Below, piece after piece: positions 35,266-43,857 of a DNA stretch of 64,000 bases; position 1 is the stretch's first letter; the number at the start of each line of letters is the position of its first letter. This stretch comes from Candidatus Amarobacillus elongatus. Lineage in GTDB: Bacteria; Chloroflexota; Dehalococcoidia; Tepidiformales; Tepidiformaceae. The notes beneath the pieces were generated by a model. The model was not told the origin of the DNA and did no database searches. It saw nothing but the letters and a program-made list of their open reading frames with translations. Location: positions 62,001 to 126,000 of the forward strand of contig JADJBX010000007.1 in NCBI GenBank assembly GCA_016703545.1, given 5' to 3'. The translations under genes and the position numbers were made by a program.

Positions 35266-35901
35266 ATGGCACACTCGGACGCCACGTATGCGCGCGATGG
35301 CGACGCACGCGATGGCATGTTCCAATCCGAGCACTTCCTCGCATGGGGGATGGCGCTGGCCGCCATCGTCCTGGGCGTGCTCGGCCTTCTTCGCGGCTTC
35401 GGCATCATCGGCGATGACGAGACCGTGACCTCGGGCATCGGCGATGCCGCGAACGGCAGCGTCGGCGCAATCTCGGAGACTGGCAGCCTCTGGGATGGCG
35501 CGGTCTGGCTGCTCCCGGCGATTTCGGCGGCGCTGCTTTCGTTCGCGCTGCATCGAAACGACCACCACCGTTCGTCCCGCGCCGCAACCAGCGACGCCGA
35601 CGAGGGCATGGGCTCGACCGAGCACGCGATGGCATGGGTGATGGCCCTCGGCACGATCGGGCTGGGGGCGCTCGCCATTCTCGTCGGGTTCGACGTCTTC
35701 GACCGCGGCAACACGCAGTCGGACGGCATCCTCTGGGCGCTCGCGAGCATCGGCACGGGCGTGCTGACGAATACGCTGCACAGCGTGCGTCACCACCAGT
35801 ACGCGACGGACGAGGACTACATCCTCAGCGTCGTCGAGCGGCGCGCCGCCGGCGCCAGCACGCGCGGCACGATCGGCGAACGCGGCACGATCGAGCGCTG
35901 A
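35266..35901 (+). CDS. four-TM protein with internal duplication
   Basis: 211 aa. Two similar halves: 'SEHFLAWGMALAAIVLGVLG' near residue 22 and 'TEHAMAWVMALGTIGLGALA' near 118, each followed by a second hydrophobic stretch ('WDGAVWLLPAISAALLSFAL', 'SDGILWALASIGTGVLTNTL') and a His-rich tail ('HRNDHHRSS', 'SVRHHQYATD'). The His clusters after each repeat could bind metal. No family recognised. The RBS GGAGG is clear. Confidence 0.6.
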   Translation: MAHSDATYARDGDARDGMFQSEHFLAWGMALAAIVLGVLGLLRGFGIIGDDETVTSGIGDAANGSVGAISETGSLWDGAVWLLPAISAALLSFALHRNDHHRSSRAATSDADEGMGSTEHAMAWVMALGTIGLGALAILVGFDVFDRGNTQSDGILWALASIGTGVLTNTLHSVRHHQYATDEDYILSVVERRAAGASTRGTIGERGTIER

Positions 35902-35942
35902 TACAAGGGTAAGTAAGGGCACCGTCCCCGGGGGTTGCCCGG

Positions 35943-35969
35943 GGCTGCATCGCCGCCGACGATGCAGCC
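35943..35969 (+). terminator. hairpin between two hypothetical genes
   Basis: Arms GGCTGCATCG and CGATGCAGCC (10 bp, 7-nt loop), preceded by a GGGGTTGCCCGGGG stretch of the same core as the composite repeats. It may end the four-TM gene's transcript. Confidence 0.5.
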
Positions 35970-35988
35970 TCGAAGCACCGCCGGGGAT

Positions 35989-36384
35989 ATGCCTGTGCAA
36001 CGGATCACCCGCCTTTTGCAACGTCACCGCATGCGCCGCGGGCTGCGCTCGGCCCGCCGCCGGGGCGAGGGTCTCTACCTCCGGGAGTGGCGGTTCGAAG
36101 GCGAAGGCGAAGGCGCCTCCTCCGCGGAGGCCGTCCTGGCGTGGTACCGCGAAGTCGCGGCCGCCGCCCGCCGCCCCTACGGCATCGCCCACTTCGATCT
36201 CGCACTCGCGGCCAACGACGGTACCGGCACGCGCCGCCTCAGCCTCCGCCGCCTCTCCGCCGCGGACCTCTACGACCCCGGACTGGGCACGCGCATCGCC
36301 GCCCTGGTCGCGACCCCGGCGCCCCTGGGCGTGGCGGCCGCGCTGTTCGCCTGGGGCGATGTGGCGCACGCGGCGCTGGCCTGA
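35989..36384 (+). CDS. hypothetical protein
   Basis: 131 aa, Arg-rich N-terminus ('RHRMRRGLRSARRRGEG'), then a mixed alpha/beta domain with 'LAWYREVAAAARRPYGIAHF'. No signal peptide or TM. The start is uncertain: ATG 35989 is chosen, though the frame opens earlier. Function unknown. Confidence 0.5.
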   Translation: MPVQRITRLLQRHRMRRGLRSARRRGEGLYLREWRFEGEGEGASSAEAVLAWYREVAAAARRPYGIAHFDLALAANDGTGTRRLSLRRLSAADLYDPGLGTRIAALVATPAPLGVAAALFAWGDVAHAALA

Positions 36385-36489
36385 CCCGGCGCCCCCTTTA
36401 CCGCTCTGGGAACCTAATCCGGCAGGGATTACCCGCGGCTTGACCGTCGTTACTGGCCCGCAAGCACACCCCGGCCGATTCTTCGAAGG

Positions 36490-37491
36490 ATGGCCGGTCA
36501 TTCGAACGACGAGAACGGCATGGCCGCGCGGCTGGTCCGCCTCCTTCCCGGTGGCATGACGGGCCGCGCGCTCGCGGGTGCGGCGCTGGGCATCCTCGGC
36601 GGCGCGCTCACGCTCGTCGCCGTCACCGCCGGCGGCTCGCCCCCCGAGAGGCCGGCCTCCACGAGCACGGCCGAGGGCGTTCCGCCCGGCATCATCGGCC
36701 AGTCCGTCGGCGGCGGCGCCATCGCCGAGCCGACCGCGACCGCGGCCGGGAGCGAGGAACACCTCCTCGAAGGCGCCATCGCCGAACACCAGGCCGACCC
36801 GCCGGCGCCCGAGATCGAGGAGTCGGCGCGCGCGCAGGGGATCACCCCCGGTGGCCGCTTCTCGATGCCGCTCAGCGCATGGACCGCCGTCACCGACCGC
36901 TACGGCGCCGCCCGCGGCCCCGGCCTCATTCACGGCGGCATCGACCTCGCGCTCGACGACTACCCGCGATCGAGGGTGTTCGCGGCCTGCACGGGCACGG
37001 TCGCCACGGCCACCTACAGCGGCACCTACGGCAACCACGTCATCGTCGATTGCGGCGAAGGCTGGAGCACCCTCTACGGCCACCTCAGCGAAATCCGCCT
37101 GAAGGTGGGCGCCGAGGTGACCGTCGGCACGAGCGTGCTCGGCATCTCCGGCAGCACGGGGTACTCCACGGGTGAGCACCTGCACTTCGAAATCCGCTGG
37201 CAGGGCGCGCCGGTAAACCCCGAGCGGTACCTGGACTTCAAGATCGCGCCGGGCACGCCGCTCTCCAGCGGTCCCATCGTCTTCCCCGGCAGCCGTTCGA
37301 CCTCGACGCCGACGGCGGGGCCGGCCGCTACCGCGACGGCCACCGAGCCGCCCACCGCGACGCCCACCGCCACAGCGACCGCGACTCCCACGCGCACGCC
37401 CACTCCGACGCCGACGTTCACGCCGACGCCAACACCGACACCGCGCCCGCCCCGCGCGACCCCGACGCCGCCCCCGCGCGCCACCTTCTAG
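36490..37491 (+). CDS. M23-family (LytM) endopeptidase with Thr/Pro tail
   Basis: 333 aa. A TM near residues 25-48, a linker, then a LytM domain at about 118-255: 'IHGGIDLALDD' (first zinc ligands H-x3-D), 'GNHVIVDCGEGWSTLYGHLS' and 'EHLHFEIRW' (H-x-H). These enzymes cut peptidoglycan cross-links or act as amidase activators. The last 65 residues are a 'TPTPTPT' stalk without a wall anchor. The complete metal site suggests an active enzyme. Confidence 0.9.
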   Translation: MAGHSNDENGMAARLVRLLPGGMTGRALAGAALGILGGALTLVAVTAGGSPPERPASTSTAEGVPPGIIGQSVGGGAIAEPTATAAGSEEHLLEGAIAEHQADPPAPEIEESARAQGITPGGRFSMPLSAWTAVTDRYGAARGPGLIHGGIDLALDDYPRSRVFAACTGTVATATYSGTYGNHVIVDCGEGWSTLYGHLSEIRLKVGAEVTVGTSVLGISGSTGYSTGEHLHFEIRWQGAPVNPERYLDFKIAPGTPLSSGPIVFPGSRSTSTPTAGPAATATATEPPTATPTATATATPTRTPTPTPTFTPTPTPTPRPPRATPTPPPRATF

Positions 37492-37519
37492 CCCGCGCGG
37501 GGACTCCGGTGGCGATGAC

Positions 37520-38287
37520 TCAGGCGCTGTTCGCGGCGACGAACGCGAGGATGCGGCGCCACGCGTCGTCCGATTGCTCCTGGTACTGCGTCTGCATGCG
37601 GTCGAAGAAGCTGTGCGGCGCGCCTTCGTAGGTGATGACCTCGTTCGGCACGCCCGCCGCCGCGAGCGCGTCGCGGTAGCCCTGCACCTCCGTCTCCGGG
37701 ATGCCCTGGTCGGCGCCGCCCATGAAGCCGAGGATGGGCGCCTTCATTTCGCCCGCGCGCGCCGTCGGGCCCGGGGAACCGTCGGCGAAGGACGGCCCGG
37801 GGCGGCCGTAGAAGCCGATGGCGCCGGCGAGACCGGCGACGTTCGCCGACTGGAGCCACGAATTCGATCCGCCGAAGCAGAAGCCGACGGTGAACACCGA
37901 GGTGCAGGCGCCGCCCTCCGGCGACCGCAGGTAGTCGACGCAGGCGCGAACGTCATCCGCGATCAGCTCGGCCTTCGTCTGGCGCACGTGCGGCATGAAT
38001 TCGAAGTCCGCGCCGCGCTTCGCGACACCGCCGGTGCGGCCGAAGTAGTCGAAGGCGACGCTGTGGATGCCGTTCTCGGCGAACCGCAGGGCGAGCTCCT
38101 CGTAGAAGGGGAAGAGGCCACGCACGTCCGGGAGGACGACCATGCCGGCGCCGCCGGGCCGAGCGGCACGGGCGGCGAAAGCGGCGAAGCGCGTGCCGTC
38201 GGCGGAAGTGAGGACGAGGTCCTCGCTATCGACCGCGGCGCCGGCGATGGGCCGGACAGGCGGGTGGGCATCGATGTCGTGACACAT
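37520..38287 (-). CDS. dienelactone hydrolase family protein
   Basis: 255 aa alpha/beta hydrolase. Nucleophile Cys in 'VGFCFGGSNSW', Asp in 'FMGGADQGIPE' and His in 'YEGAPHSFFDR', the Cys-Asp-His triad of dienelactone hydrolases, which open lactones in chlorocatechol breakdown. Relatives also act on other esters, and no other ring-cleavage gene is nearby. No signal peptide. Confidence 0.9.
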   Translation of the reverse strand: MCHDIDAHPPVRPIAGAAVDSEDLVLTSADGTRFAAFAARAARPGGAGMVVLPDVRGLFPFYEELALRFAENGIHSVAFDYFGRTGGVAKRGADFEFMPHVRQTKAELIADDVRACVDYLRSPEGGACTSVFTVGFCFGGSNSWLQSANVAGLAGAIGFYGRPGPSFADGSPGPTARAGEMKAPILGFMGGADQGIPETEVQGYRDALAAAGVPNEVITYEGAPHSFFDRMQTQYQEQSDDAWRRILAFVAANSA

Positions 38288-38413
38288 GGCGGGGACTCCT
38301 CAGGGGGTTGGAGGAGCGATTCTACCCGGAAGACGCACACGCGAGCGGCGCCTGCGTGCGGGCGCGCAACCCGGTACCATGCCGCGTGAGACCGTCCCCG
38401 GAGCACTCGTCAG

Positions 38414-38890
38414 ATGGAAAGCTACAAACTGCTCGTCTTCCTGCATGTCGCCGCCGTCGTCGTTGGCCTCGGCATCACCTTCTCGTTCCCATTCCTGCAG
38501 GCCGCCGCCGAGCGGTCCGGGGTGGCGGCCACGCGCTTCTTCCACGAAGCCTCGATGCGCATCGAGAAGATGGTCATCTATCCCGCCGTCGCCGTGATCT
38601 TCCTCATGGGCGTGGGGCTCATCTTCGATGACAACCTTCCCTACAAGGACGACTTCCCGGTGTGGCTGATGGTCGCCATCCCGTGGTACATCGGCGCATT
38701 CGTGCTGTCGTGGTTCGTGCAGCGAAAGAACGTCGCGGCGGCGGTCGAGACGCTGCGCGGCGTGCCCGATAACGCCGCCCTGCCGGCCGCCTACACGGAG
38801 ATCGCGAAGAAGATCCAGATGGTCGGCGGCATCCTTGGGCTGTCCGTTATCGGCATCCTCTTCCTCATGGTGTGGAAGCCCGGCCAGTAG
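38414..38890 (+). CDS. DUF2269-like membrane protein
   Basis: 158 aa with four TM helices. 'FLHVAAVVVGLGITFSFPFL' at the N-terminus and the short loop after 'GVGLIFDDN' match the DUF2269 integral membrane family, whose function is unknown. The stop is followed by 105 nt before the next TTG start. Confidence 0.7.
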   Translation: MESYKLLVFLHVAAVVVGLGITFSFPFLQAAAERSGVAATRFFHEASMRIEKMVIYPAVAVIFLMGVGLIFDDNLPYKDDFPVWLMVAIPWYIGAFVLSWFVQRKNVAAAVETLRGVPDNAALPAAYTEIAKKIQMVGGILGLSVIGILFLMVWKPGQ

Positions 38891-38995
38891 CCCGCCATCC
38901 CGGATCGGGCCGCGCGAACGTCCTCACCCTGCTCGTGCCGCGGAGCAGCGGGGAGCGTAGAGTTCGCGCGGACGAACGGGACCGGAGGACACACC

Positions 38996-39526
38996 TTGGC
39001 AGCCATCGACTTCATGCGGCAGACCCTCGACTTCGTGCATCGCGGCTTCGCGGGCGCGGGCGAAGGGCTCGACGACGAGCAGCTTCACTTCGTGCCGGAA
39101 GGCCAATCGCACTCGATCGCGTGGTGCATGTGGCACGGGGCGCGCATCGAGGACCTCTTCTTCCAACAGCTCTTCCAGGGAAAGCCGAGCGAATGGGACG
39201 CCAACGGCTGGGCCGAACGCTGCGGCCTGCCCGCGAAGGGGTTCGGCACGAACCAGCCCGCGGACGAAGCGCGCGCCCTGCGCATCGGCAACATCGAGGC
39301 GTTTCGCGCGTACCAGGCAAAGGTGGCCGAACTCTCCGGCGCCTTCCTTTCCGGCATCTCCGACGCCGACCTCGGCCGCGAAGTGAAGCTGGGCGAGAAG
39401 ACGGAGACGCTGGGCGAATCCATCAACCTGCACCTCGTCATCCACCTCAACGGGCACCGCGGCGAAATCAACCTGCTGCGCGGCATGATGGGGTTTGCCC
39501 CCGTGCTCCTGAACCAGGGCGGCTGA
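38996..39526 (+). CDS. DinB-like four-helix protein
   Basis: 176 aa. A helical bundle with conserved His positions: 'SIAWCMWHGARIEDLFFQQL' and 'LHLVIHLNGHRGEINLLRGM', the metal ligands of DinB/YfiT-type proteins, some of which are thiol-dependent S-transferases (for example with mycothiol or bacillithiol). TTG 38996 follows GGAGGACACACC, a clear site for this start. Confidence 0.8.
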   Translation: MAAIDFMRQTLDFVHRGFAGAGEGLDDEQLHFVPEGQSHSIAWCMWHGARIEDLFFQQLFQGKPSEWDANGWAERCGLPAKGFGTNQPADEARALRIGNIEAFRAYQAKVAELSGAFLSGISDADLGREVKLGEKTETLGESINLHLVIHLNGHRGEINLLRGMMGFAPVLLNQGG

Positions 39527-39549
39527 CCGCCCGGGAGCAGCCACGAACG

Positions 39550-39572
39550 GCCCCGCCCGTCGTGGGCGGGGC
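39550..39572 (+). terminator. bidirectional terminator
   Basis: Arms GCCCCGCCC and GGGCGGGGC between two converging genes, 24 nt from each stop. Confidence 0.65.
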
Positions 39573-39596
39573 TCAACGCGCTCGTTGGCAACGCGG

Positions 39597-40505
39597 CTAG
39601 GCCGGGACGCCGGCCGCGTCCCGCGCCTTGCGCTCGGCCTGGCGCTCGCGCCGTTCGATGCCCGCCTGCCGCAGCGCCTCGCGGTTGTCGTCGCCGACGT
39701 GCATGAAGTTCTCGCGCCAGTCGTCGGTGTGCCAGCGGAACGGCGTCTGGACCGTTGTGCGCGGGAAGCGCGCACTCTCCAGCAGGTCCAGCCCCATGCC
39801 CACGATGGCCGTCTGCATGGCTGCGTCGTAGGGCACGCCGCACGGGTTCCCCAGCGGGAAATCCGTGAACAGGAAGCGGGGCACCGCCACCTGCTCGACG
39901 ATGTCCCGGGCGGACCCGAGCAGCACCGTGGGAATGCCCGCCTCCTCCAGGTGCCGCGCCGCGAGGCTCGTCGTCTGGTGGCATACCGGGCAGAGCGCCA
40001 CCAGCATCGCCACGTCGACCCCGTCCTCGCGGCAGAAGTCGATGAGCCGCGGCACGTCGATCGCGTGCGTCTTGCGCTGGCTGTACTCGGTCGGGATGCC
40101 GTAGAAGCGCGGCGAAAGCGAACCGATGCGGCCCCGCTCCGCCGCTTCCCGCAGCCGGTTGATGGGCGCGAACGAATCCACGTCACGGGTGTGCGTGGCT
40201 TCCTTGTCCCACGCGCGGTGCTCCGTGTAAAGCGCCGTTGGCGCCGGGTCCGTAGGCGCGGCGAAGGTGTCCCGGGGGACGAACATCGGGTCTGGCTCGC
40301 TCGCCGCGTCCCAGGTGATGACGCTCGCGGTCGTGACCAGCCCGACGCGGCTCTCGGCGAGCGGCTTCTTCAGCGCCGTGAAGGGCGAATCGTCGTGATG
40401 CGCCCAGCGGTACGGGTTGCCGTAGTCGTGGGCCAGGTAGAACTCGCGGGACTTATCGATGTAGCTGACGAAGATGCGGTGAGCAGGATCCACAATGCCG
40501 GACAT
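39597..40505 (-). CDS. GrdB/PrdB-like reductase protein, Cys form
   Basis: 302 aa related to the selenoprotein B subunit of glycine/sarcosine/betaine/proline reductases: 'RVGLVTTASV', 'VDVAMLVALCPVCHQTTSLA', 'PTVLLGSARDIVEQ' and 'PRFLFTDFPLGNPCG'. The clostridial enzymes use selenocysteine in a Stickland reductase; here the redox site is C-x-x-C without Sec. No partner subunits (GrdA, GrdC/D) are near. It probably does not take part in amino-acid fermentation; the true reaction is unknown. Confidence 0.7.
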   Translation of the reverse strand: MSGIVDPAHRIFVSYIDKSREFYLAHDYGNPYRWAHHDDSPFTALKKPLAESRVGLVTTASVITWDAASEPDPMFVPRDTFAAPTDPAPTALYTEHRAWDKEATHTRDVDSFAPINRLREAAERGRIGSLSPRFYGIPTEYSQRKTHAIDVPRLIDFCREDGVDVAMLVALCPVCHQTTSLAARHLEEAGIPTVLLGSARDIVEQVAVPRFLFTDFPLGNPCGVPYDAAMQTAIVGMGLDLLESARFPRTTVQTPFRWHTDDWRENFMHVGDDNREALRQAGIERRERQAERKARDAAGVPA

Positions 40506-40622
40506 TCGAAGTCACCCCCGGCTGAATGGCGGCAATCTGGCACAACGCGGGCCGCCTGTCACGGGGTGCGGCCGTTTGCGTGCGCTTTTCCCCTTTCTCG
40601 CGCCGCCTCTACCATCGAGAGC

Positions 40623-40883
40623 ATGACCTTCGATGAAATGGTGGCGCTGGCGGCCAGCCGCAAACGGGAGATGCCCGCGGGATCGGGGACGACGGCGCTG
40701 TTCGAAAAGGGCAACCACGCCATCGGCAAGAAGCTCCTCGAGGAGGCCGCCGAGAGCTGGATGGCGGCTCGCTTCGAAGGGCCCGAGGCGCTCGCGCTCG
40801 AACTGTCGCAGGTGCTCTATTATGTCGCGTGCATGATGGCCGAGAACGGCCTCACCGCCGAGGACGTGTACACCAAACTATGA
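40623..40883 (+). CDS. hisE: phosphoribosyl-ATP pyrophosphohydrolase
   Basis: 86 aa, all-alpha MazG-like HisE. 'KKLLEEAAESWMAARFEG' bears the acidic E-x-x-E metal site, and 'ELSQVLYYVACMMAENGL' the second helix. It removes PPi in step two of histidine synthesis. The stop overlaps the hisG start in ATGA. HisI, often fused, is not here. Confidence 0.92.
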   Translation: MTFDEMVALAASRKREMPAGSGTTALFEKGNHAIGKKLLEEAAESWMAARFEGPEALALELSQVLYYVACMMAENGLTAEDVYTKL

Positions 40884-41722
40884 TCAAAGTCGCCCTCCCC
40901 AACAAAGGCGTCCTCTTCGAACCCACCATCGACCTGCTCACGGGCTGCGGCTACCGCGTCAGCAAGAGCGGCGGTCAACTCTCCTCCATCGACCCCGAAA
41001 GCAACATCGAGTTCTACTTCCTGCGCCCCGGCGACATCCCCGTCTACGTCGCGAACGGCATCCTCGATGTCGGCATCACGGGGAAGGACTTCGTCGCCGA
41101 GAAGCGCACGGAACCGAAGCTCCTGCTGGACCTGAACTACGGCGGATCCCGCCTGTGCGCGGCCGTGCCCGAAGATTCGCCGATCCAGTCGCTCGAGGAG
41201 CTGCCGAAGCTGCGCATCGCGACCTCGTTCCCGCACATTGTGCGCGCCTACTTCGAAGGCGACCGCGTGGACCTGGTGGAGCTGGAGGGCGCGGTGGAGA
41301 TCGCGGTGAACCTCGGCATCGCCGGGGCCGTGATCGATGTCGTGGACACGGGCTCGACGCTGCGGCAGGCGGGGCTGCGCATCATCGGCGCGCCGCTCTT
41401 CGTCTCCAACGCCGCGCTCTACGCCCACCCCGGCCGCGAAGTCGGGGACGAGGTGCTGACGCTCAAGAACCGGATCGAGGGCAAGCTCGTCGCCTACGAA
41501 TACATGATGGTCGAGTACGACGCGCCCGCGGACGTGCTGCCCGAGGCGACGCGCATCACGCCGGGGATCGAATCGCCCACGATTTCGCCGCTGCAGGCGG
41601 AGGGCTGGTACTCGGTGAAGGCGATGGTGCGCAAGCGCGAGGCGAACCGCCTGATGGACGAACTGTACCGGGCGGGGTGCAAGGGCATCCTCCTCACCAG
41701 CATCGAGAGTGCGCGCATCTGA
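40880..41722 (+). CDS. hisG: ATP phosphoribosyltransferase (long form)
   Basis: 280 aa, the long HisG with a C-terminal regulatory domain (about 210-280). 'ALPNKGVLFEPTIDLLTGCG', 'ILDVGITGKDFV', the PRPP loop region 'VDVVDTGSTLRQAGL', and a C-terminal 'EGWYSVKAMVRKREANRLMD'. It catalyses the first, feedback-inhibited step of histidine synthesis. Long HisG does not need HisZ, consistent with none being here. Paired with hisE. Confidence 0.94.
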   Translation: MIKVALPNKGVLFEPTIDLLTGCGYRVSKSGGQLSSIDPESNIEFYFLRPGDIPVYVANGILDVGITGKDFVAEKRTEPKLLLDLNYGGSRLCAAVPEDSPIQSLEELPKLRIATSFPHIVRAYFEGDRVDLVELEGAVEIAVNLGIAGAVIDVVDTGSTLRQAGLRIIGAPLFVSNAALYAHPGREVGDEVLTLKNRIEGKLVAYEYMMVEYDAPADVLPEATRITPGIESPTISPLQAEGWYSVKAMVRKREANRLMDELYRAGCKGILLTSIESARI

Positions 41723-41782
41723 GAGTGCGCGCCGCGCTCCCCCCGGCCATACTCGGAAGCACCCTCGAACCAGGATCACCAC

Positions 41783-42451
41783 GTGCGACGCCTCTGCGAT
41801 GAAACCGACGCCCGGCGGCTGCTGAACCCGGGCCCCGTGGCCATCGTCACCACCTCCTGGCGGGCGGGCACGAACGCCGCGCCCATCGCCTGGACGGCGC
41901 CGCTTTCGATGAACCCGCCGCTGGTGGGCTGCGTCATCCACCCGCACCGCCACACCGCCGACATGATCCGCTTCAGCGAGGAGTTCGCGATCAACATCCC
42001 CGGGCCGCGGCTGCTCAAGCAGACGCACTTCCTCGGCACGCAGTCCGGGCTGAACGTGAACAAGCTCGAGGCCGCCGGGCTCGAACTCTTCCGCGCCCAG
42101 CGCACCGAGCCGCCGCTCATCGAAGGCTGCCTCGCGTGGATCGAATGCGGCCTCCAGGACGTCATCGCCATCGGCGACCACACGATGTTCGTGGGCCGCG
42201 TCGTGGGGGTGCAGGCGCTGGAGGAGGCGTACGCGCAGCACTGGCTGCTCGAATCGCCCGAGTTCTCGCCCCTGACGTACATCGGTGGCACGCGCTACGC
42301 CGTCATCGGCAGCCCGCGCGAAGCCGTCATCGAGGTCGACACCCTCGGGGCGCTCGTCACCGAAACCGCCGAGGAGCGCGAGGAACGCGAGGAGCGCGAG
42401 GCCCGCGAACGGGAGTTCCGCGAGGCCGAGGGGCTGGACGAGATCGAGTAG
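41783..42451 (+). CDS. flavin reductase-like (FMN-binding split barrel) protein
   Basis: 222 aa. 'VAIVTTSWRAGTNAAPIAWT', 'PLVGCVIHPHRHTADMI' and 'FAINIPG' mark the flavin reductase-like domain family (DIM6/NTAB). Such proteins reduce free flavin or use bound FMN. The C-terminus has a Glu/Arg-rich helix ('AEEREEREEREARE') likely to be a coiled coil. GTG start. Confidence 0.88.
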   Translation: MRRLCDETDARRLLNPGPVAIVTTSWRAGTNAAPIAWTAPLSMNPPLVGCVIHPHRHTADMIRFSEEFAINIPGPRLLKQTHFLGTQSGLNVNKLEAAGLELFRAQRTEPPLIEGCLAWIECGLQDVIAIGDHTMFVGRVVGVQALEEAYAQHWLLESPEFSPLTYIGGTRYAVIGSPREAVIEVDTLGALVTETAEEREEREEREAREREFREAEGLDEIE

Positions 42452-42471
42452 CACGCAGCGGGCAGCGGCGC

Positions 42472-43614
42472 TCAGGCCGTGCGAAGGTACCCCGCCTGCA
42501 GGAGCACGTTCAGGATGCGGTCCCGGCCGATGACGCCGAGCACCTGGCCGCCCTCGACCACGGGCATGTGCGTCAGCTCGTCCGTCTCCATCTCCAGCAG
42601 CACATCCGAGGCGGGGCGGTCCGGGCCCACGGCTCGCAGCCGCGCGCTTGGGATCATCGCCTGCCCCGCGGTCGTGCTATCCCAGAGCGCTTCGTGGACG
42701 GAGCGGATCTGGAAGCTGCTGAGGATGCCGGCCAGCCGCCCGTGTTCCGCCACGAAGTAGCAGACGCGCGGATTCAGGTCGAGCACGCCCCGCGCCAGTG
42801 ACGCGAGCGACATCCCCGCATCGACGACGGGCGGGTTGCGCTGCATGAGCTCGGACGCCTGGTACGTCTGGAGCTTTCGCACCACCCGGTTCTGGAAGAT
42901 GCCCTGGCGGGCGGCGTTCTCGAGGAAGAGCCCGATGAGGATGAGCCAGAAGCCGCCGAGGTACCCGTCCGCGACGTAGATATCGACGCCCGTGAAGGAA
43001 ACGGCGCCGGCCGCCATGAGCACCCAGCCGAAGCCGCGGCCGCTCCACGCGGCGATCTGCGTCGCGCGGTGGTAGTTGCCCGTCAGCAGCCAGAGGAGCG
43101 ACCGGAAGACGCGGCCGCCATCCATGGGGAAGGCCGGGATCAGGTTGAAGAGCGCGAGGCCGATGTTCGTGAACGCGAGCCAGACGATGACCGCATCGAT
43201 GGGGCGGTGGGTGTTCGAACCCGCAAGGAACCAGACCCCGAAGAAGATGCCGCCCAGCAGCGCGCTCATCAGGGGGCCCGCCACGGCCATCAGCAGCTCG
43301 GCCAGCGGGCGGCGCGCTTCGCGCGTGATGTGCGCCACGCCACCGAAGATGAACAGCGTGATGCTCTTGACGGGGATGTTGTACAGCTTCGCGACGACGC
43401 TGTGCGCCAGCTCGTGCAGGATGATCGACCCGAAGAAGAACCACGCGCTCGCGAGCGCCATCAGCACATAGACGCCGCGCGGCTGGTCCTCGATCCAATC
43501 GGGGAAGATCTGGACGGCGAGAATCCAGGTCGTGAGCGCCGCGAGAAGGAACCAGGTCGGGCTCACCAACACCGGAATGCCGAGAACGGAGGCGATGCGG
43601 TACGTCCTGCCCAT
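42472..43614 (-). CDS. site-2-protease family (M50B) protein with two CBS domains
   Basis: 380 aa. About six TM helices; the zinc motif 'ILHELAHSVVAKLY' (H-E-x-x-H) and the distal Asp in 'PAFPMDGGRVFRSLLW' complete the M50 site. Two CBS domains occupy the last about 130 residues ('ASELMQRNPPVVDAGMSL', 'VLLEMETDELTHMPVVEG') and probably bind adenosyl ligands. These intramembrane proteases cleave membrane-bound regulators such as anti-sigma factors. The substrate is unknown. Confidence 0.93.
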   Translation of the reverse strand: MGRTYRIASVLGIPVLVSPTWFLLAALTTWILAVQIFPDWIEDQPRGVYVLMALASAWFFFGSIILHELAHSVVAKLYNIPVKSITLFIFGGVAHITREARRPLAELLMAVAGPLMSALLGGIFFGVWFLAGSNTHRPIDAVIVWLAFTNIGLALFNLIPAFPMDGGRVFRSLLWLLTGNYHRATQIAAWSGRGFGWVLMAAGAVSFTGVDIYVADGYLGGFWLILIGLFLENAARQGIFQNRVVRKLQTYQASELMQRNPPVVDAGMSLASLARGVLDLNPRVCYFVAEHGRLAGILSSFQIRSVHEALWDSTTAGQAMIPSARLRAVGPDRPASDVLLEMETDELTHMPVVEGGQVLGVIGRDRILNVLLQAGYLRTA

Positions 43615-43857
43615 GGTTCCCAGTCTAGCTGGCGCCCCGTAAAGGGAAGAACGGGTGCGGCTGGTCCGTGCGCTAATGAAGCAACCGGCGCGCGACTATT
43701 CCCCATGCGAAACAACAGCGGGCATTCGTTCGCCTCTCATTCCGGCATGGCGAAAAGAAACACTCTTCAGCCCCATCGCATGGCCGCATCGGGCGCATTG
43801 GTTTATTTCTTTGCGAGCTACCGCCATTTACCTTCGCTACGGCGAGGGAGGGAACGG

